Positions 1-10,557 of a stretch of 40,131 nt of DNA are shown here, piece by piece. The stretch lies in the NCBI RefSeq assembly GCF_000350225.1, contig NW_005178497.1:1-40131 (forward strand), given 5' to 3'. The translations under genes and the position numbers were made by a program. The stretch's first letter is position 1; the number at the start of each line of letters is the position of its first letter. The notes under the pieces were generated by a model. That model was not told the origin of the DNA and ran no database searches. It saw only the letters and a list, made by a program, of their open reading frames with translations. Source of the stretch: Chondrus crispus. Its lineage: Eukaryota; Rhodophyta; Florideophyceae; Gigartinales; Gigartinaceae.

Positions 1-786
1 TAAACGGCTCGCCCGGGAAGAGGTCCAAGACCCCCTGGGCCATCAGGCATAAATTCTTATGCGCCGTTTTGGGGTGGTTTTGCAGGAAGCAAAGCCCCCC
101 AACCGGTGTTGCAACGCGTACCATCGCTTGGGTCATCGGGGGTATCGTGACCCCCTTGACCACGCGAATTTTCCGTGACGGTACGTTCGTCGGGAACTGC
201 GCGCGCTTCCGGTCGGCCGAATTTTCCTCCTGCGGGAGCTGCTGCGACGGTCCCCTCGAGGCCATCTTGCGGCCGTGCCTCGAGGGTGTGACTCCCGTCA
301 GCGCTACGGACGGCGCATGATGGAACAGCACCTTCCTCTGCGGTGGCAGGATCGCCTTCACGTGGCGATCCAGGAACGTGGTCCCGAGGATACAGTCCAC
401 CGCGAGGTTGGTGACGACCAAGAACGGCACGCGCGCGACGAACTCACCAATCCGGACGTACAGTTTGAGCTCGCCGAGGGCTTTCATCGACCTATTCGAA
501 GCGTCGATGAGCGGCGGGCTCCGCGCGGACTGGATGGCAGCGCGCCACGGTTCTGCCACACAGCGTAGGTGGATTAGATTCGGGCCGGCGCCCGAATCTA
601 GAACCGGCGTGATGGCGCGCATCATCGCGCGTCGTTGTCCGACCGTTGCGGTGACCTTATAATTTTGCTTCTTGAAGAAGCAAATTGCCGCTTCGTCCGT
701 TCGGCTCTGCGATGGCGCGCGTACCGAAGCGGTCGACGGGGTGCCTTGTTTATTGAGGCTTGGCACGGGAAGGATCGTCGACGCCT
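1..786 (-). CDS. Gypsy element A: pol, aspartic protease part (partial, runs off left edge)
   Basis: On the minus strand an open frame runs from the end of gag to the window edge without a stop. It encodes a retropepsin-type aspartic protease: the active-site motif VLDSGAGPN lies near 560-595 and the flap-side motif DCILGTTFLDRH follows about 65 residues later. The protease matures the Gag-Pol polyprotein inside the particle. After it comes the conserved linker that precedes reverse transcriptase in the other gypsy copies of this window. The frame is -1 relative to gag and stays open back to about 1045, so gag and pol overlap by roughly 260 bases. That fits a -1 frameshift fusion, though I found no canonical slippery heptamer in the overlap. 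Reverse transcriptase would lie outside the window. The family assignment is secure; whether the element is active is unknown. Confidence 0.8.
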
Positions 787-3336
787 CTACGCGTCCTCCC
801 CGGCTTCCCCCGTCAACCCAAGGTCCTCGGGCCCCTCTTCCGTCAGCGGTAGCGCGGGTTCTTCCGATGGGACGGCCTCGCGCGGCTCGACCACGTTGAT
901 GCCCGTGGGAGCCTGCGCACGCGAATTTCGCCACGCGGTCGGCGGTTGGCGCTCGAACGGCGAACCCGGGCGGAGACCTTGACGGATCCGAAGCTTTTGA
1001 TAATTGGCCTCGCGGGCCTGCAAAAGCTTCGAACGCAGCGCGCTATCCGCCACCACAGGACATTGCTCCTGTCGGTGGGTCAGGTCCAGACAGAACCGGC
1101 ACGGCGGGGGTCCAGGTAATCCTTGGTTGAAGAACCAGACCCGCTGGTTCTGTACTGGCCTTCCGTACGGATGTGCGCGCGCGTCACCGTGTTGGGCGGG
1201 CGCCATCGGCGCGCCCGCCGGGGACGAGGCAGGTGACGGATGGTAGCTAGTCGGCGGCGAGCTAAGCGAGCTCGGCGTCGCCGACTGGTCCGTTACCGCC
1301 AGTATCTCCTCCGTTTCGGTTCCGCGCGCTGTCGGGAGTTCAGACAGGGACTCGACCGACAGCACGGGCCTTGTCCGCGCGTTGCGCGTGAATCTTCTCA
1401 CCGAATCGGACGGTGCTTGAGGCGACGCGAGCGAGGTCGCCTGTCTTCGAGCCGAGCGGTGCGTCTCGCCTATCGCTTGCGCGTAGCGTGCCACCGCTTG
1501 GTAGTCCACGCCCGGATGCGTCGCGAGATAATTCCGCACCTGCGCGCACGTCGCTGGCAGAAGTCCCTCAACAAAAAGGGACTTCAGGCGCCTGTCCGAA
1601 AATACGGTTCCGCAGCGCAACGCCTTGTCCCACAACTGGTTACTGTACACCTCCTCCGTCATATTAGAGCTCTGACGGAAGGAGGTGACATCACCGACCG
1701 CTTCGGAAATAACTTCGTCAGTCGCGTACGTGCGCAATAAAAAGTTAACAACTTCCGCGTAGGTTTCGAGCATATCGCGCTGCTCCGCATCGATCGCCAT
1801 GGTGTTCCCGTGTAGCCTGGACTGGAGCAAGGCGTGAGCCTGCCCAGTCAAATAGAACTGGAAACACCATACGGCCGCGCCTTCGCTGACCCCATTGTGG
1901 TCGCAGGCCATCTTGAAGCGCGCGAGAAATCCTAGCACCGCGATTGGATCTTGACCACCGAATGTGTGGGTTTTCAGCTGGACGTCCAACTTCTTCCGAT
2001 ATCGGTTAACTCGCCGCGCGGTACTCGCGTCGTAGCGCGCGCTGCGATTTTCCAGCCTATACGTGCGGTAGTCGACGGCCTTGGTGAACAGGTCGTTCAG
2101 CGGCCTGATCACCGGCAGCCGTTTCGGATCCCGCCTCGGGGCAGACCGGCGGTCTCTGCCCCTGCGGTGGCGGTCTCCTTCTCCGCCGGGGCTACTGTAG
2201 CCCTCCGGATCGGAGTCTTCTCGCCGGAACCGACGTCGGTCGCGCGCATTGCGACCTCTGCGGTCGCCTCTGCGCGATCCGTCCGACTCGGTGTCCTCGT
2301 CATCGGAGGGGTATCCACCTCCTCCGGCATCGCGGTATCGCGTATAGCGTCCTTCGCGGTTATCATCGGAGGGGTAACCGACCCCTCCGGCATCGCGGTA
2401 TCGCGTGTAGCGTCCGTCGCGGTTATCATCGGAGGGGTAACCGACCCCTCCGGCATCGCGGTATCGCGCGTAGCGTCCGTCGCGGTTCTTGCGCGTCGCC
2501 GTGTGGCGACGTCTTGTGTCTTCTTCCTCGGAGGGGTTTTCTGTACCCTCCGAGGTGTAGCCTTGAGCGCCGGGTGCGCTTCTTCTGCTCGACCGATACG
2601 GCTGTCGCTTTTCTGTAGCGAAGCGCCCCAGGCGGTTTTCTGTCCCGCGGGGGCCAGCCGTATCGGCGAGTACGGGAGGGCCATTTTCTGTGGGCCCTCC
2701 TGTAGCACCATAAATTGGTGGGAGGTAAATGGTCTTACCCTCCGGGTGAGGGGCCATTGTACCGATCCCGGGTGCGGCGCCGATCGGTTCAGCGTGCGTT
2801 AGCGTAGGATCCGGAGCGGTCGAGTCGCGCTGCTCGCGTGCGTCGACTCCTGCTCCGGCGAAGGTCGTGGCCAGACGGTTGGCCACGGCGGAGCTGATCG
2901 CTCCCTTTAGAGCCGTACCGGACGGGGATTTTTCATCCACAGTGGTGAGCGCGGTCACCACCTCGCATTGGACTTGAGCGGGTAGAAGTTCGTCCAAAAG
3001 CGGTGGTATCGCGCTGCGTACGTGCGCGTCCACGAGCGCGGGCACCGTTCGGTCGAGGCATACGCGCGCTACCTGGGGAAGTTCCGTAGCGAGGAACTCT
3101 TCGACCCAGGCCTGGATGCGCGGCTGAATCGCGTCGACCATCCATTGGACGCGATTCTCGGTGCCTGCCGACACGGCCGGCGTAACATCCGATGCGGACG
3201 CTCGCGTGCGGCCCGGTCGCGGTGGCGGTCGCAGCAGGGCTTCCGGGTTCTCCACCCGGGGGCGCGGTGCGCCACTGCCACTGCGGGTGCTCAGACGCCC
3301 GGAGGCGGAGTCTCCCCCTTGATCCGGTTGGTTCAT
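787..3336 (-). CDS. Gypsy element A: Gag polyprotein with CCHC zinc knuckle
   Basis: This is an uninterrupted 849-residue frame. I place the start at the ATG at 3334-3336 (MNQPDQ...), because the longer open frame upstream begins with GTG. The N-terminal half is low-complexity and Arg/Asp/Ser-rich and contains three 21-residue repeats. The capsid-like core follows, with YRTYRLEN and FGGQDPIAVLGFLARF motifs that match the core of the two plus-strand gags (27439, 38115). Near the C-terminus is a single zinc knuckle, CRFCLDLTHRQEQC, spaced CX2CX4HX4C, which binds nucleic acid. Gag builds the virus-like particle and packages element RNA. The intact length suggests this copy is younger than the gypsy fragments at 5567 and 34073. 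Its pol follows in the -1 frame. Confidence 0.9.
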   Translation of the reverse strand: MNQPDQGGDSASGRLSTRSGSGAPRPRVENPEALLRPPPRPGRTRASASDVTPAVSAGTENRVQWMVDAIQPRIQAWVEEFLATELPQVARVCLDRTVPALVDAHVRSAIPPLLDELLPAQVQCEVVTALTTVDEKSPSGTALKGAISSAVANRLATTFAGAGVDAREQRDSTAPDPTLTHAEPIGAAPGIGTMAPHPEGKTIYLPPIYGATGGPTENGPPVLADTAGPRGTENRLGRFATEKRQPYRSSRRSAPGAQGYTSEGTENPSEEEDTRRRHTATRKNRDGRYARYRDAGGVGYPSDDNRDGRYTRYRDAGGVGYPSDDNREGRYTRYRDAGGGGYPSDDEDTESDGSRRGDRRGRNARDRRRFRREDSDPEGYSSPGGEGDRHRRGRDRRSAPRRDPKRLPVIRPLNDLFTKAVDYRTYRLENRSARYDASTARRVNRYRKKLDVQLKTHTFGGQDPIAVLGFLARFKMACDHNGVSEGAAVWCFQFYLTGQAHALLQSRLHGNTMAIDAEQRDMLETYAEVVNFLLRTYATDEVISEAVGDVTSFRQSSNMTEEVYSNQLWDKALRCGTVFSDRRLKSLFVEGLLPATCAQVRNYLATHPGVDYQAVARYAQAIGETHRSARRQATSLASPQAPSDSVRRFTRNARTRPVLSVESLSELPTARGTETEEILAVTDQSATPSSLSSPPTSYHPSPASSPAGAPMAPAQHGDARAHPYGRPVQNQRVWFFNQGLPGPPPCRFCLDLTHRQEQCPVVADSALRSKLLQAREANYQKLRIRQGLRPGSPFERQPPTAWRNSRAQAPTGINVVEPREAVPSEEPALPLTEEGPEDLGLTGEAGEDA
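2299..2487 (-). repeat. Three tandem 63-bp units inside gag A
   Basis: Units lie at 2299-2361, 2362-2424 and 2425-2487. Each encodes a 21-residue block containing RYRDAGG, GYPSDD and a short linker. The second and third units are nearly identical and the first is more diverged. The unit length is a multiple of three, so gag stays in frame. Confidence 0.9.
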
Positions 3337-5566
3337 CGTCGAATACGCTTCGCGATCGACGCGGTGATTTCTCAACCTTTTCCGTCCGTACGGTTCTGCG
3401 CGCGATCGAACGACCACGCGTGCGGCTCAACCTCGAGAGTTTTGCCCTCCACAAGAGTACCAATGTGGGATAACTCCTCTCCGCCCTGGGTTGGGTGAGA
3501 GGCGGAGGCTTCAGTGAGGGAGCACGCGGCGCGGACGCGACGCGCCAATTGAACTGATCGGACGAGCTCGCGAAAAGGGAGTGGCTCACTGGCCGGTTAC
3601 GCGCAGTCGCCCCGTGGTGCGTGAACGGGAGCGACCGGTAACGGGTTAAAAGCCAGCGCGCGCGGCGGACAACCGAAAACGGACGTACGTAGGCGCAAAA
3701 GGGACGGGGGCGAGCTTGCCCCCGTTTACTGGTGGGGACGGGTGCCAGGTCTTAACCCCCCAGAGGGACGCCTCGGACACCTGTCCCAGTACAGTAGTAC
3801 AGCACCTGCCGCCTAGTGCGTGCCGGGTACTGTACACAATTAAAAAACTAGCGCCATAATTGCTACTACCGCACGGACGCTGCTACTACACGTGTGCACT
3901 ACTGTACACGCGTGTTGCTTACAGACTACCGCACGGACGACACGTGTGCTAACGCGCACACGTAACACGCGTAGACTACCGCTCGGACGACACGTGCACT
4001 ACTGTACACGTACGCCAGATTACGACCGCTCGGCATGCGCGCGCGCTCGCTACACGTGGGCACAGCCGCCCACGTGTATACCGTATATGGCCGTCCGATG
4101 ACCTCCGCGCGCTCGCTCCGGTCATTATACTACACTGCACAGGTAACGCGCGACGCCGTGCTCGTGTTCCGGGGTGACCGCGGTGCCCTGTGGTGGTCTG
4201 CTTTCGTCGGTTCTCGCCTTACGCGTTCAACGTCATCCTCCTCGCAACTCCGCTTCGCCGCCCGCCCGTGCCATTGGCGATGCGACACCCTCAGAATCGG
4301 CCCGTCGGGTTATCCAGCACACCGCGTACGTTCCATGTCCTTCGACCGGGCCCCTGCTCTTTGGCAAGTAGATCGCCCCGCGCTACAGAAGCGGGCGTCT
4401 TTCCCTACCAGATCTCGGGCTGGCGTCAAACTTGGTGTCTCCTTGGCCAGCGCGGCGCCCGGGCGCGGAGCGCTTCTGTGTTAGTCTGTATAGCCTGGCG
4501 ACGCGGCAAGGGGTTCAGAGTCGTGACGTTGGAACCTCTTTGGTGTGTACGACGGGGTGCGGCGAGTCGTGGACCATTCGCCGTTGGTCGTCTCAGGTGA
4601 CCAGTCCGAGCGCGCCTTCGCCGGCGTGTGGGCATAGGACAGAGGTCGGGGACTCCGCTCCTATCCCCTCTCATTGCAGCTTGGATCTAACCCCATCGAA
4701 GGGCAGTGTGCTCCGCGCGCTGATCTCCGCGAACCGATTGCGGTTTGCCAACTCCACTTGTCCTGTCGATCGTATGCGCCCGTGCGCACGTGCGTCTTGC
4801 CCCACTGTACGTCACCCCTTTGTTTTTGATTATTTTCGAGGGGGGGTGGCGGCGGTTTGCTGCCAGGCCCTCAGCGGCGGTGGCTTGGCATACAGTGTCA
4901 TTCGGACCTTATTTTTCACATATTTTTGGTCCGTTCCCCCAAATTATTTTGGGTACGTGGTAACGGATTGACTTGGGGTTTGGGCGACCCGCGCGGCTTT
5001 TTAGTTCTTGTAGGCCCGCCCTTTTCCCATCGGTACCTCTTCGGTCGTGCGCGGTCGCGGGATCGTGAGTCTCCCTACGCGTGGAGCTCGTCGCGACCGT
5101 TCGCGTCATTTCCTGGCTAGGAGGGTTACGTCGCCCTCCTGCTTCTCGTTGGCAACTACGCGACACGCTTCGTTACCAGCGGTTCGGGCTGTTTGGTATT
5201 TGTGTGTCGCGCAGTGAGCTTGGACTGTCCATAAGTATTGGCGCCGCTCTTGTTTTCCGATCCGAGCACTCGGTCGGCAAGTGTTATCGTGACGCTCTCC
5301 CGTTTCTTGGGAGATCGTATCCTCCCCTCGTGTACTCGATGTTCCAGGGCTTGCCCTTTTAGTTGTACAGTCCGTACTGTCATCGCTTTTCGCGCTTTGC
5401 CGACGACGTCGGTCGTGTTCGATGAGCTTGACGGTCAATACGTCTTGGCGTCTCGCTCTTTCGTTTGCCACCCTCGGTCGGGTGCATGTGCCCGTCCGCC
5501 GGCGTCATCTGTTCCTAACTGCGACGTGTTAATTACGCGGTGACGAAGCGGTTGGGGGCCCCCTCC
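3337..5566 (-). other. LTR and leader region between two minus-strand gypsy pieces
   Basis: No convincing gene is present in this 2.2 kb. It sits after the stop of the gypsy integrase at 5567 and before gag A on the same strand, so it should hold the 3' LTR of one piece and/or the 5' LTR and leader of element A. A purine tract (GAGGAGGGGG on the minus strand, about 5552-5561) lies just after the integrase stop and is a candidate polypurine tract. A possible primer-binding site starting TGGCACCCG lies near 3740-3750 on the minus strand. I could not fix the LTR ends, because no second copy is in the window. Clustered ACACGTGT-like palindromes occupy 3885-4080. Confidence 0.5.
3885..4080. repeat. 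Cluster of CACGTG / ACACGTGT palindromes
   Basis: The stretch repeats short palindromes (CACGTGTG, ACACGTGT, GTACACG) interleaved with ACTACCG(C)..GGACG blocks that recur three times. CACGTG is the core E-box/G-box in many eukaryotes, so a transcription factor or silencing function inside the LTR is conceivable. A similar cluster lies in another LTR at 23515-23745. Confidence 0.6.
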
Positions 5567-7070
5567 TCAAGAGTGAATGAACGCGTTCACTTCGGAGGAG
5601 AGGTCTCTTCCTGAAGGCGTTCTCAGTTGCTGCGCGTATCGCGACACTAGCTCCTCGGGGACATGTGTTCGTGCAGTCCAAGTGGGTTGGTCGTGGTCAG
5701 CCCACTTGATGAGGAACTCTGTAGTTCCGTCCTCAACCACGCGATGCTTGAGCAGACGCTCGACCGCGTACTGAGTGCCCTCGGTGACGTTGTCGGCCAG
5801 GTCACCTGTGGTTGTTGCACTTCCTCGTGGCGCGTCCGTCGGAGGGGTCGCGTACACGCAACGGTCTGCCGAGACGGGCTCCGTCACCTCATCACGGTCG
5901 ATCGTGACGGTTCGTTTGTCGTTGGCCAGTACGCGGTATGGTCCAACGGCAGGTGACGCGAGCATGTTCGACGTCTTCGCCCCATCGGTGGGGTTGAGGT
6001 ACACGTAGTCCCCCCGGCTTGAGTCGCGTGTTAATTCTTCGTACGCGTTTATCGAAGTCGCGTTTGTAGCGGGCTTGCGTACGATGCAAGCTTTCGTAAG
6101 CTTTTTGGATAGTCTCGTCCAAAGTCTTGAGGAACTCTGCGCGTAGAGTTCCCCTGTCTGGAGGAGGCGCGTCCCCGTCGGCTCTTCGTAGAGAGAACTC
6201 CGGCGGGGGTCTGCTGAGCACGAGCTCAAAGGGTGTCGTGGGCGTGGTTCGGAGTACGTGGGAATTGTAGGCGGCATCGACGCGATAGTCTGGTTGTAAC
6301 GTTCAACCTGCCCATTCGTCTGGGGATGATACGCGGACGTAAATAAGTTAGTTATCCCCAGTACGCGACACACGCTGTGGAAGAACTTCGCGTTAAATTG
6401 AGGACCGTTTTCCGACAACAGCGAGCGCGGAACGCTGTATTTGAAGACCCACGCGTCACAGAATGCTGTCGAGACAGTGTACGCGGTTACTGTTCGAAGC
6501 GCGACAACTTGTGTTAACTTAGTGAAGCGGTCTGTGATAAGGAGGAGGAAACGTTTTCCTGCCATCGTCTTGGCGAGCGGACCCAAGATGTCAATCGGGA
6601 GGCTCTCGAGTGGCCCCTTGGCGGGGAACAACCTCAAACGGTTGAGGTGTTTCCGCAGCTTGACCCGGTTCATCGCTCAGGTCCGACACCCTCGCACCGT
6701 GGCAGCGAAATCTGCAGCGAGATGGGGCCCGTAGTACTCGCGTCGAAGTGCGTAGTACATACGATTCTGGCCCGGTTGTCCCGCGATGGCCGAGTTGTGG
6801 CACAGGCGGAGGAGCCTAGCGCGGAGTGTCCGAGGTACCACCACCTGGGCGATGTCTAGATCGAAGGGGTGTCTCTGTTTGAGCATCCCTTGGTGGTCCT
6901 CAAAGAACGCGGAGTCCCGGGACTCGGACTGTCGTGCCAAAACGGTTTGGCAGAAGTCATCCACGCGTTGCTCCTCGGCTATCTCCTCTGTCGTAAGAGG
7001 GGCCGGGAGGTCGTCCTGCGGTAGGGCGACCGAGGAGTCGGGCGCGCCAGCCTCGAAACACACAATAAGG
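5567..7070 (-). pseudogene. Gypsy element B: integrase and chromodomain end of pol (broken)
   Basis: Read on the minus strand this is the 3' end of a chromovirus pol. First comes the integrase zinc-finger region (LCHNSAIAGQPG ... VRGC), in which the usual second His (GHPG) is Gln. The DDE core follows: LPIDILG carries the first Asp; LLSENGPQF has Glu where the second catalytic Asp is expected; YHPQTNGQVERYN carries the Glu. A GPYRV-type segment and a C-terminal chromodomain (YAVERLLKHRVV...EFLIKWADHDQPTW) complete it; chromodomains steer integration to marked chromatin. An in-frame TGA at 6677-6679 falls where the last Cys of the HHCC finger should be, and the middle of the integrase is frameshifted twice (the alternate frame is used about 6000-6220). 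The 5' part of pol is replaced by the copia insertion at 7071. This is clearly a dead copy. Confidence 0.88.
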
Positions 7071-7261
7071 TGCAAATAGCTTCGATACGGTGTACTTGAA
7101 CAAGCCAGGTGCGGTCCTTGCCAGTGGTCCTCGAAAGCGCATTTGCTTACCCAGCAGATAGAAAATATTACACAGAAATAACCTGCGTAGACAAATCAAG
7201 ATACAGTGCACAGTGGCGCAAAGCTGAATGCCATTATGGCATAAGAGCACATATCTCAACA
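7071..7261 (-). repeat. Copia-type 3' LTR (about 190 bp)
   Basis: Directly after the RNase H stop, the minus strand reads a purine tract (AAGAAGGGG) and then TGTTGAGATATGTG, a typical start of a short Ty1/copia LTR. It ends with ..TTTGCA where the gypsy pol sequence resumes at about 7070. The 5-bp target duplication cannot be checked because the 5' end of the element is missing. Confidence 0.65.
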
Positions 7262-7281
7262 CCCCTTCTTGTTCTTAGTGC

Positions 7282-9466
7282 CTACTGAAAAGGGCGAACA
7301 CCGAGCGCCTCTCGATGTTTCTCAAAATTGATGCGAAGGAGAGGTTTTGTTAAAATGTCTGCGACCATGTCCTCAGTCGGACAGTACTTGATCTCCATCT
7401 CCCCGGAGCTGCATTTTTCTTTGACGTAGTTAAGACGTATCGACACATGCTTTTCCTTTCTCATACCGTCAGTGCTCCATACGATACCCTGGTTATCCTC
7501 AAACATTGGCGTAGGCAGATCCAACTTCACGTCAAACTCCTTTAGTAGTGCCTGCATCCAAACAATGGTCTTTCAGGTCTCAGTCAATGCCAGATATTCT
7601 GCTTCAGTTGTGGAGAATGCCACAATCTTCTGCTTAGAACATGTCCACCAATAGATGATCCTGCGAATTGTAGCAGACTGCCAGAAGTAGATTTGCGATC
7701 AGAACTATCACCTCCCCAGTCGGAATCTGAATATCCAATAAGCTGCTCCTTTCCAATTACGAGTTGAAGTGCAAAGTGTTTAGTCCCTTGTAGATATCTG
7801 AGGACTCTTTTCGCAGCGATCAAATTCCCTTTTGTAGGGCTTGAGCAGTGCCTGCATAAAAGGTTAACAGCAGCAAAGATGTCGGGTCTTGTTATCGTAG
7901 AGAGAACCAGGAGAGAGCCTACCAGTTCTTGATAATGGCGTTGATCAACAGGTTCGGTGAGGATATTGTGAGATTCTGTAAGAGCGGGAGTGCTTACGGG
8001 TTTACATTCTCTCATATCAAATCGTTCAAGGATAGATTCAACGAACTGACTCTGGCCAATCCAGGCCCCAGCGCCATCCCTTGTAAACTGTACGCCCAGG
8101 AAACTTCCAAGCGTGCGGAGACACGTGACATCTAGTTCCCCAGAAAGTCTCCTCTTGACTTTATCCAGATCTGTCTCCTCAGGTCCAATCAGAATCACAT
8201 TGTCAACGTACAGCAAAATCCACACATTTCCCTTTCGATAAACACAACTGTCTGCCACAAGAGCGTTAAATCCCAGCTTTCGCATTACTAAATTCCACTT
8301 GTCATACCACAGCCTCGGGGCCTGCTTCAGTCCATACAGCCCCTTATGCAACTTGAATGCCTGTCCTTCTTGTAGCGTTACATTGAAGCCTTTGGGAGGA
8401 CTTATGTAAACATCTGAGTCAATATCCCCGTGCAAGAAGGCCGTTCGAACATCCAGCTGAATTATTGCGTAGCCTCTGGACACTGCAATAGATAGAGCGC
8501 AGCGAATCGTAGCGAAGTCCACAACTGGAGCGTAAGTGTGGTCAATATATCCCTGTAAGAAACATCTGACCACAAGCCTTGCCTTGTACCGGCCAGCTGT
8601 GCCATCCTGTAACCTCTTTCTTCTAAAAACGAAGCGGGTTGGAATCGCTTTAGCCCCTTCTGGCAAAACGTTGCACTGTCCAGGTCTGATGCTCTTTCAA
8701 AGATTGTGGCTCATCTTTAATTGCTGTCCTGCAACCCTCTGATTCGTTGCAACTGAGGGCTTCTTGAAGAGAAGTAGGGTCGCCTTTTCCTACCGCAACA
8801 TTGGCGAAACTCGGATCGAATAATTGTACCCGTTGTCGTTCCCTCTGTGGATATCTGCGGTTGTCTTCAGCGGAGCTAGATTCATGGGCTTCTTGATTTT
8901 CCTGTGAAGGCGTCGTCTGTTCCAATTGAGCCTGAGGACCCTCATGCGTAGATGAGACCGATGGGATGTATGTAAGTGCGTCAACGGAATTTGTCTCCCA
9001 GCGCTCTTCCGCGTTCTCATTGTTATGTCTCACAGGGACAGAATCTGGTGGGGACGGCGGGTTGGAGTTACTGTCCCCACGCAGGAGGTCAAGACGCGGA
9101 GCTACGGACTGCTCAATCCCCTTCTCGTCACTAAAAGGACCATCACTTACAGCTGAATACCACTCATCTGACGGGAAATTATTTTCCAAGATATAAACAT
9201 GGCGAGATACTATGGGCTTCTGAGAATCTCTAATCCAGACTTTGTAAAGGTTATTCTCAAAGCAACCTATAAGAACGCCTTGCTTGCTTTTGGAATCGAG
9301 CTTCTTCCTTTTCTGCTTCGGTACATGAGCCCATGTGAGGCTACCAAACACCCGAATGCGGTCCACTCGCGGATTCACGCATCTCTTGCACCTCTCTATT
9401 AAGGGCCGGCCGCTTCTGCGCCCTGGCTCCCCCCTTCTAGTTACAATAAAGGGCGACCATTCAAAG
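7282..9466 (-). pseudogene. Ty1/copia retrotransposon: integrase tail, reverse transcriptase, RNase H (5'-truncated)
   Basis: The minus strand carries, in order, three parts. The first is the end of an integrase (RIRVFGSLTWAHVPKQKRKK ... GVLIGC, about 9150-9380). The second is a copia reverse transcriptase (about 7600-8660) with IPTRFVFRRK, APVVDFATIR, QLDVRTAFLHGDID and GLKQAPRLWYDKW. The third is copia RNase H (GYSDSDWGGDSSDRKSTSG, and the tail ending in ADILTKPL). The frame shifts near 8655 and near 7580, so it is read from three open frames (8650-9480, 7584-8666, 7282-7557). The catalytic YVDD box is YVDN, which loses an essential Asp. Gag, protease and the integrase core are absent because the sequence stops at the inverted repeat at 9467. 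The class is certain and the copy is dead. Confidence 0.9.
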
Positions 9467-10131
9467 GTATCCTTCGACATGTAGAGATTGGTGCAGCGAA
9501 AGGAGGCAGGTACGACATAAAGTGATGCTGTTGGAGCCTACGTGGAGAAATTCGTCCATACAAGGCCCTCAGGGCCTTTCTTAAGGGCCTTTCTTAACTC
9601 GCCTGATTCCTATGAGTGCGGATTGCCCCTTTGCTCCTTTGCACAACTACTGTAGGAAGGCATCTGAGCAGAGTTTTCTGTAACCGTGTTGACGCAGTTC
9701 CGTTTACGTTCCTTTGAGCTCTCCATGGCTAATCAAAAAGAACTCAGAGCTCGGACGTCCGTGTTGGTTGGTTGTTCCGGTTGTTCTCTGTGTTTTTCTG
9801 CTGACTAGCAAGGCCGATGGGTCCAATAGACTCTGGGAACAGCGGTACACACAGGCGAAGATCTAGCCCGTGTTCTCCGGCTGAATAGCTAGGCCGATGT
9901 ATGGTATACCTATCCTGTTCCGCACCCTCGCCATGTCGGACACTGGTACGCCCTCATTACTCAGCTGGCTCCTGCCCTCTCCAGCAGTTGCAAACTCTTC
10001 GTCTCACTCGCCAGAGGGCGAACACTGTTGACACCAATTCGCCTTTTCTGGAACCACCTTACTGGACTTCGTAGAGAAAGCAAAACGGGCTTCTGCTTTT
10101 CCATTCTTCATCTCTATACTTCTCATTTACC

Positions 10132-10398
10132 CTACCCCTCTTCCAGCGTGCGCCTTTCACTTTCTACGGCCGCGCCCCCAACTCTGGTAGAATGGCCTGG
10201 CTGGCCTGTTGCATAAAAAAAATCGGCGGGGACGTCCCTCAGTTTCGCAGTAAACCCGTCAAACAGGGGCGTTGCCGCCCTTCCTCGCTGGCTCTGACAT
10301 GGCTTCATTTCCCCATGGTGTGTAGGGTGGTGACACATGCCCGAGTATGTAACCGTTACACATAACGACGCACAGTACCCGCCCTTCATCAAACGGCA
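10132..10398 (-). other. Frame conserved in both inverted-repeat arms (doubtful gene)
   Basis: From the ATG at 10396-10398 to a TAG at 10132 the minus strand encodes 88 residues (MKGGY..CVTVTY..GEMKPC..RAATPLFDGF..KLRDVPADFF...). The right arm (plus, ATG near 14980 to 15239) encodes the same frame with the same TAG and one in-frame codon insertion. Six nearly consecutive differences around RAATPLFDGF-KLRDVPAD are silent, but differences in the rest are nearly all amino-acid changing. Coding function is therefore not supported as a whole. Confidence 0.25.
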
Positions 10399-10557
10399 CA
10401 CCCGGCCTGCGCACACGTATGGCGGCAGTCAAACAGACGTGCGGTAAATGTACTCGCCTCGACAAGCGCGTGCGCGGTATCTTCCAGTGACGAGCGCGCG
10501 CGTTGCGAAATAGCGCGACGCGGTTCTGTCGCGGGTTTGCGCGATAAGGTGCGCAGA

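Noticed and set aside
1951..2802. 283-codon plus-strand frame opposite gag A
   Set aside because: Antisense shadow of a repeat-rich gag with strong codon bias.
9440..9480. ATG-SKDT start of the copia open frame
   Set aside because: That ATG lies inside the inverted-repeat arm (the same bases occur at 16081-16098), so it is a junction artefact and not a real start.
10132..10440. Possible conserved protein frame shared by both arms of the inverted repeat (MKGGY...KLRDVPADFF)
   Set aside because: I compared the arms codon by codon. Around RAATPLFDGF-KLRDVPAD six of seven differences are silent, but upstream and downstream almost all are amino-acid changing, and part of the upstream stretch fits the opposite strand better. 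This is not consistent purifying selection.
10421..10491. Tiny frame with CxxCTRL on the plus strand, also present inverted in the right arm
   Set aside because: It has only 23 codons and shared ancestry of the arms explains the match.
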